Assembly: GCA_021160085.1 (NCBI GenBank)
Contig: JAGHDE010000072.1
Coordinates: 1 to 7,896, forward strand
Direction: 5' to 3'
Length of the DNA: 7,896 bases
DNA from: Pseudomonadota bacterium
Lineage (GTDB): Bacteria; Desulfobacterota; WTBG01; JAGOGO01
Position numbers and translations under genes: made by a program. The notes under the pieces were generated by a model. The model was given only the letters and a program-made list of their open reading frames with translations. It had not been told where the DNA came from and searched no databases. Positions 1 to 6,561 of this stretch are shown here, in pieces. The stretch's first letter is position 1. Every line of letters begins with the position of its first letter.

Positions 1-1
1 A

Positions 2-1315
2 ACCCTATCAGTAGAATTCATGGATAATAACGAAGATGAAAAATTCATGGATATAATGGGAAATAATTTTCCCAACTTGAAAAAAATAAAAACCGAAACT
101 GGAGAAGAAGTATATAAGCCGGTTTTCCGGCTTGACAAAGCTGAAATCCAAAACTTAAAAGAATCGGCAGTCAAACAAGCCCTGGAAACTATCAGAAACC
201 GTATCGATCAGTTTGGGGTCTCGGAACCAACAATTCAGCGCCAGGGAAACGATCGTATTCTTATCCAGTTGCCAGGCATCAAGGAGCCTGAACGGGCAAA
301 AATGCTTATTAAGCAAACCGCCATGTTGGAGTTCAAGCTGGTCAATGATGAATACGATATAGAAAAGGCCTTAAAAGGAAAAGTGCCTCACGATAGCGAA
401 ATACTTTACAAACGAACTGTTAACAAAGAAACCGGCAAATTAATCACCGAACCATTTCTTTTGAAAAAGAGAACGCTTCTCACTGGTAATTTATTGACAG
501 ATGCTCAGGTCCGAATTGATAGCAGCATGTTTAATGAGCCTTATGTATCCATAAAATTTAATGCTAAGGGCGCAAGAATTTTTAAACGTATCACAACCGA
601 TAATGTAAACAAACGGTTGGCTATTGTCTTAGATAACAAAGTTAAGTCAGCACCGGTCATAAGAGAACCGATTCCCGGGGGACAAGCTCAGATCGAAGGG
701 AACTTTACCATGGAAAGCGCTAACGATCTTGCCATTGTCTTACGCGCTGGTTCACTTCCCGCGCCGGTAAAATTCCTCGAAGAGCGGACCGTTGGACCCT
801 CCCTGGGGAAAGATTCTATCGATAAGGGTCTCCGCTCCATTATCATTGGCGCTATACTGGTGATTATTTCTATCATCATCTATTATAAATTCTCCGGCCT
901 GATAGCCAATATAGCCCTCCTTTTCAATATGATTCTCATTTTTGGAACATTAGCCGGATTCAAGGCAACCCTGACCCTTCCAGGAATTGCCGGAATCGTT
1001 CTGGTAATCGGTATGGCGGTCGATGCAAACGTTCTCATTTTTGAGAGAATCAGGGAAGAAATTCGTTCCGGTAAAACACTCTGGGCAGCTATTGATGGAG
1101 GGTATTCAAAGGCATTTTTAACCATTGTTGATGCCAACATCACCACCCTTATCGCGGCTTTAGTGCTCTTCCAATTTGGCACCGGGCCGGTAAAGGGGTT
1201 TGCCGTAACCTTATGCATCGGCATAATGGCCAGTCTTTTTACTGCTGTTGTAGTAACCCGTATTGTCTTCGATTACCTTGTTATTAAAAGAAAAGTTAAA
1301 AAAATTAGCATATAA
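2..1315 (+). CDS. secD: Protein translocase subunit SecD, 5'-truncated by the window edge
   Basis: SecD is a polytopic inner-membrane protein that works with SecF and SecYEG, using the proton motive force to help pull exported proteins across the membrane. The frame is open from nt 2 through the first ATG (nt 20), so that ATG is internal and the true start lies upstream; 437 residues are visible. The first membrane segment and the start of the large periplasmic region (roughly 100 residues) are missing. Counting from nt 2, the N-R-I-D-Q-F-G-V-S-E-P motif lies at 66-76 and T-V-G-P-S-L-G at about 263-269. Five membrane segments follow near 277-296, 299-319, 327-347, 372-393 and 398-423. The TM4 motif GMAVDANVLIFERIREE carries the conserved Asp (codon at nt 1022), implicated in proton transfer in the family. 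The tail is Lys-rich. secF follows after 20 bp. Identification is very secure. Confidence 0.97.
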   Translation, partial: TLSVEFMDNNEDEKFMDIMGNNFPNLKKIKTETGEEVYKPVFRLDKAEIQNLKESAVKQALETIRNRIDQFGVSEPTIQRQGNDRILIQLPGIKEPERAKMLIKQTAMLEFKLVNDEYDIEKALKGKVPHDSEILYKRTVNKETGKLITEPFLLKKRTLLTGNLLTDAQVRIDSSMFNEPYVSIKFNAKGARIFKRITTDNVNKRLAIVLDNKVKSAPVIREPIPGGQAQIEGNFTMESANDLAIVLRAGSLPAPVKFLEERTVGPSLGKDSIDKGLRSIIIGAILVIISIIIYYKFSGLIANIALLFNMILIFGTLAGFKATLTLPGIAGIVLVIGMAVDANVLIFERIREEIRSGKTLWAAIDGGYSKAFLTIVDANITTLIAALVLFQFGTGPVKGFAVTLCIGIMASLFTAVVVTRIVFDYLVIKRKVKKISI

Positions 1316-1320
1316 ATAAG

Positions 1321-1326
1321 AAAGGA
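1321..1326 (+). promoter_or_regulatory. Shine-Dalgarno of secF
   Basis: AAAGGA ends nine bases before the ATG at 1336 and lies in the 20-bp gap after the secD stop. It supports that start for secF. Confidence 0.6.
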
Positions 1327-1335
1327 TGACTATAA

Positions 1336-2253
1336 ATGGAAATTATCCGACCCGGAACCAATTTTGATTTTATCGGAAAAAGAACCTACGCCCTTGTCCT
1401 ATCCTGTTTTTTGATCGTAATCGGTGTTTTTTCTTTAATAATGCACGGAGGCCCTCGATACGGAATAGATTTTGCTGGCGGGGTTCTTGTACAGGTGAGA
1501 TTTTTTCAAAACGTGACCGCCGAAGAAATCAAAGAAAAGCTGCAACCGATAAATCTTGAGAACAGTGTGGTACAACAGTTTGAAGAGGAAGGCAAGCATG
1601 AGTTTCTTATTCAGACACAGGGAACAGCTATCGACACGGAAAATCTTGCTAAAGTATTGACCGATGCTCTTGCCCAGGGATTCGGAGAAGAAAATTTTGA
1701 GATCCGGCGGGTTGAGATGGTGGGACCAAAAGTTGGAAAAGATTTGCGCAAAAAAGGACTGTTGTCGGTATTATATGCGGTGATATTTATGCTCCTTTAT
1801 ATAACCTGGAGATTTGAATTCCGCTTTGGCGTGGGCGCCATCATCGCTTTAATACATGATGTTGCGATAACTGTAGGCATTTTTTCTATCTCAAACCGGG
1901 AAATAAACCTTCCCATTATAGCTGCTTTTCTAACAATTGTAGGATATTCCGTCAATGACACCATTGTTGTTTACGACCGGATCCGGGAAAATCGTCGCAA
2001 AGGGCCCCGCGATCCCCTGCCCCAGATTATCAATACCAGCATAAATGAAACGCTGAGCCGAACCATACTCACGTCAGGAACAACTTTGCTGGTGGTACTG
2101 GCCTTGTTTATATTTGGCGGAGGAGTTATCCATGACTTTGCCTTCGCTTTATTAATTGGTATCATTGTAGGAACTTATTCTTCCGTCTACATTGCCAGTC
2201 CAGCCTTGATATTTTGGGAGGAAATCCTTCATCAAAAAAAGAAAAAAAGGTAG
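1336..2253 (+). CDS. secF: Protein translocase subunit SecF
   Basis: SecF is the partner of SecD in the inner-membrane SecDF complex that assists late steps of Sec-dependent export. The protein is 305 residues, normal for stand-alone SecF. TM1 lies near 17-37, followed by the family motif R-Y-G-I-D-F-A-G-G at 41-49 and a periplasmic domain at about 55-135. V-E-M-V-G-P-K-V-G-K-D is at 126-136. Five further membrane segments lie near 141-158, 165-185, 193-213, 245-262 and 265-290. TM4 holds V-G-Y-S-V-N-D-T (202-209) followed by V-Y-D-R-I-R-E-N, the SecF counterpart of the SecD Asp motif. The C terminus is a short cytoplasmic run of five lysines and an arginine, encoded by two A-rich tracts. The start has a good ribosome-binding site and the usual hydrophilic N-terminal leader before TM1. 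secD and secF are separate genes, not fused. Co-transcription with secD is inferred from spacing. Confidence 0.97.
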   Translation: MEIIRPGTNFDFIGKRTYALVLSCFLIVIGVFSLIMHGGPRYGIDFAGGVLVQVRFFQNVTAEEIKEKLQPINLENSVVQQFEEEGKHEFLIQTQGTAIDTENLAKVLTDALAQGFGEENFEIRRVEMVGPKVGKDLRKKGLLSVLYAVIFMLLYITWRFEFRFGVGAIIALIHDVAITVGIFSISNREINLPIIAAFLTIVGYSVNDTIVVYDRIRENRRKGPRDPLPQIINTSINETLSRTILTSGTTLLVVLALFIFGGGVIHDFAFALLIGIIVGTYSSVYIASPALIFWEEILHQKKKKR

Positions 2254-2255
2254 GA
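2247..2255 (+). promoter_or_regulatory. Shine-Dalgarno of moeA, overlapping the secF stop
   Basis: AAGG-T-AGGA spans the end of secF. The AGGA (2252-2255) shares bases with the secF TAG and leaves five bases to the moeA ATG at 2261. Ribosomes finishing secF would sit on this site, which suggests translational coupling (inference). It favours the ATG at 2261 over an in-frame ATG at 2273. Confidence 0.55.
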
Positions 2256-2260
2256 TAAGA

Positions 2261-3517
2261 ATGAGAACAGAAATGATAAATATTGATGAAGCCCGCGGTA
2301 TTATCTTAAACCATACCGAAATTATGGATATTGAAAAGGTAGATTTGCTTTCTTCCCTGGGAAGAGCAGCAGGAGAGGATATCGCCGCTTCTTTCAGTCT
2401 CCCCCCGTGGGATAATTCAGCTATGGATGGCTATGCGGTTCGATTCGAGAATATTCAACCAGCGACTCCCGATCAGCCGGTGGAGCTGAAGGTTATTGAA
2501 GACCTCCCTGCCGGCTATATATCTAAGAACCGCCTCAGTCCTTTCGAAACTATTCGCATCATGACTGGCGCTCCCATCCCGGAGGGAGCTGATACGGTTG
2601 TTATGAAGGAAGATACCTCTTCATCTGGAGATACCGTTAAAATCCTGGTCCCTCCCCATAGAGGGGAAAATATTAGATTGGCAGGTGAAAACATAAAAAA
2701 GGGAGGTCAGGTTCTCCGAAAGAGAATCCTCATACGCCCGCCTCATATTGGTATGCTGGCTTCTCTTGGAATATGCTACCTCTTTGTTTATCAGCGTCCC
2801 CGGGTGGCAATTTTATCAACCGGAGATGAGATAAGAGAGATAGACAGTGCCCGGAACCCATCTAAAATTATAAACAGCAATACATATTCAATTTCCGCCT
2901 TGGTTAAAGAAGCCGGAGCTATCCCCATCATCCTCGGGATTGCCCGGGATGACAAAAAAGATCTAATCGCCAAGATTCAGAAGGGTTTGAGTGCTGATGT
3001 AATTATCACCACGGGGGGTGTTTCAGTGGGGGAATACGATTATGTGAAAGACGCCCTTGAGGCAACCGGCGCAAAGATTGAATTCTGGAAGGTGGCGATG
3101 AGACCGGGAAAACCAATTACCTTCGGCACCATTAAGGACAAACTTATATTTGGCCTTCCGGGAAACCCCGTATCCTGTATGATCTCTTTTGAACAGTTTG
3201 TCCGCCCTGCCCTGTTAAAAAAAATGGGCCATAAACATTTATATCGTCCCTGTCTGTGGGCAACTGCAAAAGAAGATTTCCAGGCAAAAAAAAATCTTAC
3301 CTATTTTTTAAGAGTCCGGGTATTTTGCCAAGACGGTGAATTGTTTGCAACCACTACCGGCGACCAGGGGTCCGGCATCCTTAGGTCCATGGTTCAGGCA
3401 AACGGATTGATGATTGTGCCGCCGGATAAGAAAAAAGTTAAAGCCGGGGAAAAGATGATGGTCCAAATCCTTGATCGAAGTTTCGAGTTGGAGGATCAAC
3501 AAATACAGGATATGTGA
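2261..3517 (+). CDS. moeA: Molybdopterin molybdenumtransferase (MoeA)
   Basis: MoeA catalyses the last step of basic molybdenum cofactor synthesis in the cytoplasm: molybdate insertion into adenylylated molybdopterin. The 418 residues match the usual full length (about 400-420). Visible family motifs in order are P-P-W-D-N-S-A-M-D-G-Y-A (48-59), MTGAPIPEGADTVVMKE (101-117), S-T-G-D-E-I (186-191), TTGGVSVGEYDYVKD (250-264) with the active-site-region Asp at about 260, M-R-P-G-K-P (280-285) and G-L-P-G-N-P-V-S (298-305). Residues 180-320 are the MoaB/Mog-like domain. A C-terminal domain IV runs from about 330, so all four domains are present. A nine-A tract (3286-3294) lies at the join to domain IV. 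No other cofactor gene and no molybdoenzyme gene is visible nearby. A tungsten role is possible in an anaerobe but cannot be read from the sequence. Confidence 0.95.
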   Translation: MRTEMINIDEARGIILNHTEIMDIEKVDLLSSLGRAAGEDIAASFSLPPWDNSAMDGYAVRFENIQPATPDQPVELKVIEDLPAGYISKNRLSPFETIRIMTGAPIPEGADTVVMKEDTSSSGDTVKILVPPHRGENIRLAGENIKKGGQVLRKRILIRPPHIGMLASLGICYLFVYQRPRVAILSTGDEIREIDSARNPSKIINSNTYSISALVKEAGAIPIILGIARDDKKDLIAKIQKGLSADVIITTGGVSVGEYDYVKDALEATGAKIEFWKVAMRPGKPITFGTIKDKLIFGLPGNPVSCMISFEQFVRPALLKKMGHKHLYRPCLWATAKEDFQAKKNLTYFLRVRVFCQDGELFATTTGDQGSGILRSMVQANGLMIVPPDKKKVKAGEKMMVQILDRSFELEDQQIQDM

Positions 3518-3532
3518 TCTGGGATTTCACAT
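3512..3532. promoter_or_regulatory. Inverted repeat across the moeA stop codon
   Basis: ATGTGA (3512-3517, containing the moeA TGA) pairs perfectly with TCACAT (3527-3532) across a nine-base spacer. It lies in the longest gap of the window, just before the histidine kinase gene. The TGTGA/TCACA half-sites resemble a CRP/FNR-family operator, but the usual spacer is six (CRP) or a differently spaced core, so this is not a good match. As RNA it would form a weak 6-bp hairpin with no strong U-tract, so it is a poor terminator. Function is unknown and chance occurrence is plausible. Confidence 0.25.
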
Positions 3533-3565
3533 CGCAGGTCGCATCTTTTACCTTAATATCAAACC

Positions 3566-6544
3566 ATGATAAAACTATCCCCAAAATCAAACATTGCCTT
3601 TGTGGGTGGAGGAAATGTTTGCAAATCAATGCTCAAAATTCTTTTAAGTAAAAACTTTTCTATCCATCGACCTAATATTTTAGGTGTGGCCGACATCAAT
3701 GATGAAGCTGAAGGCATGGTGTACGCAAGAAAAAAAGGTTTGTTCACTACCAGAAATTATAGAGATCTATATCAAATTGAGACACTGAATTTGATTGTTG
3801 AGGTGACTGGGAATTATGACGTCCTGGCAGAACTAAAAAAGACGAAGCCGTCGAAGGTGAAGTTGATCGATCATTTCGAGGCCATGTCCTTATGGGACTT
3901 TATTCAGATAGAAGAAAAAAAGTTAGCAGTTAAACAAAAAATTAAACCCCCCTTAACAGAACCAGCAAAGATCGAGAGGGAGTTCGCAAAATTTTCCCGT
4001 CATCTTGGCAAAATCGTCGAGGAAAGGACCGAACATCTGCAAGCAGTGGAAAAAGAGCTGGTAGCAAGAGAAAAAATCATCTCCCAAATAGTCCAGGGTA
4101 CTGCCATCCCTACATTTGTAATAACCAATGACCATATTGTCACCCACTGGAACAAAGCACTGGAAAAGCTTACCAGCCTTAATGCAGATAGAGTAATCGG
4201 AACCAAAAATCATTGGATGCCTTTTTATTCTGAAGAAAGGCCTACCATGGCTGATATTATGGTAGACAAAGCTAAAGAAGAAGAAATAAAAAAGTATTAC
4301 GGTACTTATTTTTGGAAGTCGGCCCTCACTGAGGGATCATATGAATCAGAATCATTTTGGCCAAAGTGGGGTAAAAAAGGAAAATGGCTTTTCTTTACTG
4401 CTTCTCCGATTGAGGGCCCTGATGGAAATATCGTAGGGGCAATTGAGACTCTCTTGGACATCACCGAACGGAAGCGCGCAGAAGAAGCATTGCGCAAAGA
4501 AAGTGACTTTGTCACGAGTCTCATCCATACCTCCCCCGCCTTTTTTGTGGCCATTGACAGCTCCGACACAATTTTGATGGCAAACGACACAATGCTGCAA
4601 GCGCTCGGGTATAAAACCGATGAAGTCATTGGCAAAAGCTATCTTTCCGATTTTGTTCCTGAGAAAGACCGAAAAAAAGTTTCCACTGTCTTCGAAAAAC
4701 TTATCAAGACAAAAAAGCCCACTGTAAACGAAAACTATCTGCGCACCAAAGATGGTCAAGAACTTCTCATTGAATGGCATGGAAGACCGGTCTTTAAGGG
4801 AACGGGAGAATTTGACTATTTTTTTGGAGTGGGAATTGACATCACCGCAAAAAAATTATTGCAGCATGAGCGCGAAAAACAAATCCGCCAGTTGCATGCT
4901 CTGTGGGCAATCAGCACTGCTCTCAGCCCTTCCTTGAATCTTGAGGAGAGTCTTCGCACCGCAGTCGATGGAATTATTACCAATTTAGATGTTGACAGCG
5001 CCGGAATCTATCTTAAAGAGGAAAACTCTGGTTTTCGGATTGCTTATTCTTCCGGATATTCACAGCCCTTCTTCCAAAAAACAGGAAAGATCGGCGAGGA
5101 TGGTATTGTTCGTAAGGTTGCTCAACAAAAACAGCCCGTCTTTTTTGAAGATATAAGCACTTCAAATACGCCTTATATAAATAAGGCTATCATAAAAGAA
5201 GGAATAAAATCAGCTGTTTATCTCCCGTTACTTTCAAAAACAGACGTTATTGGTGTCCTCAGGGTCTCAAACCATACTTCACAACACTTTATTAAGGAAG
5301 ATAAGGATGTTCTGGAATTGATTAGTAACCTCATCGCTTTGTCGATCGAAAACACCATTCTCCGCCGGCAGGAAGAGATGTTCAGCAAGTCTCTTGCGGA
5401 CAAGGTAAAGGAAAAAACAAAGAAACTTGAAAAATATTATGACAAGCTGCGTAGTTCTGAAGAACGATACCGGCTCATGTTTGATGCCGATCCAAACCCT
5501 ATTTTTATTTTAGATCGGAATACCTGTAAAATTTTGGATGTTAACAGAACTGCGGTCGAATGTTATCACTACCCACGCGATGAAATTCTGGAGATGACTT
5601 TTTTAGATTTACAGTCTAAAAATGATGATAATGATCTGCTCCAGGGACTGAAGAAAATTTCTCAGAACCAATCATTTTTTTATCCCAAACGAATTCATAA
5701 GAGAAAGACCGCAGGGCCTTTTTATGTGAATGTTCATATCCGTGCGGTTAGATTGATGGGAAAGGATTCCTTGCTGGCAACCACAACTGATATTACCGAG
5801 AATGTGGAAACCGAATCCAAACTTATTCAGGCTGGTAAAATGGCCACCCTCGGCACCATGGCTTCCGGTATAGCCCATGAAATAAGTCAACCCCTGAATG
5901 TCATTCAGGTCTGCTCTGACTACTTCAAAAAAATGCTTGAAAAGGGGGAAAAAATTAAGGATGAGGATTTATACTCTATGGCAAATGAAATGGGGGAGAA
6001 TGTCCAGAGAGCGGCTCAAATTATAAAACACATGAAAGACTTCGCCCGGCAATCTGAGGTTGTGTCCCATAAAATCGATCTTAACAAGCCAATTCGCGAT
6101 CTGTTTAAACTATTGGGGCAGCAATTAAGGGTGCATCAAATAGACATTTTTTTGGATTTAGATGATACTTTACCTCCTATATCAGCAGATTATAATAGAT
6201 TGGAGCAGGTGTTCGTGAATTTAGTTGCTAATGCCATGGATGCCTTAGATGAAAGGGGCCAGCAATTAGATGATCCGAACTGGAAAAAACAACTCCGGAT
6301 AAAATCTTTCTTTAAGGACAATCACGTAGTCGTGACTGTGTCTGATAATGGAACCGGAATTCCAGAAGAAATAAAAGATAAAATATTTGAACCATTTTTT
6401 ACAACCAAAAAAGTCGGGAAAGGCACCGGTCTGGGAACCAGCATCAGTTATGGCATCGTTAAAGATTATGGAGGAAGTATTGAGGTGCAAAGCAAATTAG
6501 GGGAAGGCACAACCTTTGAGTTGAAATTTCCTCCCGCTTCGTAA
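3566..6544 (+). CDS. Multi-domain sensor histidine kinase with N-terminal Rossmann-like NAD(P)-binding domain (Rossmann-PAS-PAS-GAF-PAS-HisKA-HATPase)
   Basis: This is a 992-residue soluble histidine kinase with no signal peptide or membrane segment, so it should sense cytoplasmic signals. Residues 8-118 look like a dinucleotide-binding fold: strand 1 plus glycine loop [11 protein letters not shown], strand 2 ending V-A-D-I-N (Asp43), then L-I-V-E-V-T-G-N at 76-83. A Lys/Glu-rich linker and coiled coil follow (115-170). PAS1 is at about 171-300 with a long Trp/Tyr-rich insertion, ending in D-I-T-E-R-K-R. PAS2 is at about 312-428, GAF at about 440-600, a coiled coil at 600-635 and PAS3 at about 633-745. 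HisKA carries the phospho-acceptor H771 in [10 protein letters not shown]. HATPase has the N-box N-L-V-A-N-A (885-890), D-N-G-T-G (927-931), F-E-P-F-F-T-T-K (941-948) and G-K-G-T-G-L-G (951-957), so the kinase core is intact. The start has no clear Shine-Dalgarno, but an in-frame TAA at 3554 and the need to keep strand 1 make 3566 the only sensible choice. It lacks a receiver; the next gene supplies one. Signal and target are unknown. Confidence 0.9.
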   Translation: MIKLSPKSNIAFVGGGNVCKSMLKILLSKNFSIHRPNILGVADINDEAEGMVYARKKGLFTTRNYRDLYQIETLNLIVEVTGNYDVLAELKKTKPSKVKLIDHFEAMSLWDFIQIEEKKLAVKQKIKPPLTEPAKIEREFAKFSRHLGKIVEERTEHLQAVEKELVAREKIISQIVQGTAIPTFVITNDHIVTHWNKALEKLTSLNADRVIGTKNHWMPFYSEERPTMADIMVDKAKEEEIKKYYGTYFWKSALTEGSYESESFWPKWGKKGKWLFFTASPIEGPDGNIVGAIETLLDITERKRAEEALRKESDFVTSLIHTSPAFFVAIDSSDTILMANDTMLQALGYKTDEVIGKSYLSDFVPEKDRKKVSTVFEKLIKTKKPTVNENYLRTKDGQELLIEWHGRPVFKGTGEFDYFFGVGIDITAKKLLQHEREKQIRQLHALWAISTALSPSLNLEESLRTAVDGIITNLDVDSAGIYLKEENSGFRIAYSSGYSQPFFQKTGKIGEDGIVRKVAQQKQPVFFEDISTSNTPYINKAIIKEGIKSAVYLPLLSKTDVIGVLRVSNHTSQHFIKEDKDVLELISNLIALSIENTILRRQEEMFSKSLADKVKEKTKKLEKYYDKLRSSEERYRLMFDADPNPIFILDRNTCKILDVNRTAVECYHYPRDEILEMTFLDLQSKNDDNDLLQGLKKISQNQSFFYPKRIHKRKTAGPFYVNVHIRAVRLMGKDSLLATTTDITENVETESKLIQAGKMATLGTMASGIAHEISQPLNVIQVCSDYFKKMLEKGEKIKDEDLYSMANEMGENVQRAAQIIKHMKDFARQSEVVSHKIDLNKPIRDLFKLLGQQLRVHQIDIFLDLDDTLPPISADYNRLEQVFVNLVANAMDALDERGQQLDDPNWKKQLRIKSFFKDNHVVVTVSDNGTGIPEEIKDKIFEPFFTTKKVGKGTGLGTSISYGIVKDYGGSIEVQSKLGEGTTFELKFPPAS

Positions 6545-6561
6545 ATAATAGCATTGGAAAA

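Noticed and set aside
20..22. ATG at 20 as the start of SecD
   Set aside because: The frame is open upstream to the window edge, and the protein from here would lack TM1 and the beginning of the periplasmic domain. It is an internal Met.
2235..2241. A-AAA-AAG slippery heptamer in frame at the end of secF
   Set aside because: A -1 shift there reads only a few codons to a TAA at 2256-2258 and does not join moeA. It would alter only the Lys-rich tail, so programmed frameshifting has no evident purpose.
3513..3531. CRP operator
   Set aside because: The half-sites TGTGA and TCACA are perfect, but the spacer is nine bases rather than six, and one half is inside the moeA stop region. A true CRP site is unlikely.
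3554..3559. TAATAT as a -10 promoter element for the kinase gene
   Set aside because: It sits only seven bases from the start codon, no -35-like hexamer lies about 17 bp upstream, and such hexamers are common in AT-leaning DNA.
3518..3565. Rho-independent terminator after moeA
   Set aside because: The only hairpin has a 6-bp AT/GC-mixed stem with a nine-base loop and no U-run directly after it, so it should not terminate efficiently.
3587..3919. N-terminal domain of the kinase as an active dehydrogenase fused to a kinase
   Set aside because: Only the nucleotide-binding half is present. The chain goes into a coiled coil and PAS with no substrate-binding or catalytic domain.
4352..4780. 142-residue and 109-residue minus-strand frames opposite PAS1/PAS2
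   Set aside because: They are shadows of a strongly motif-supported + strand kinase. They overlap each other and have no family signature.
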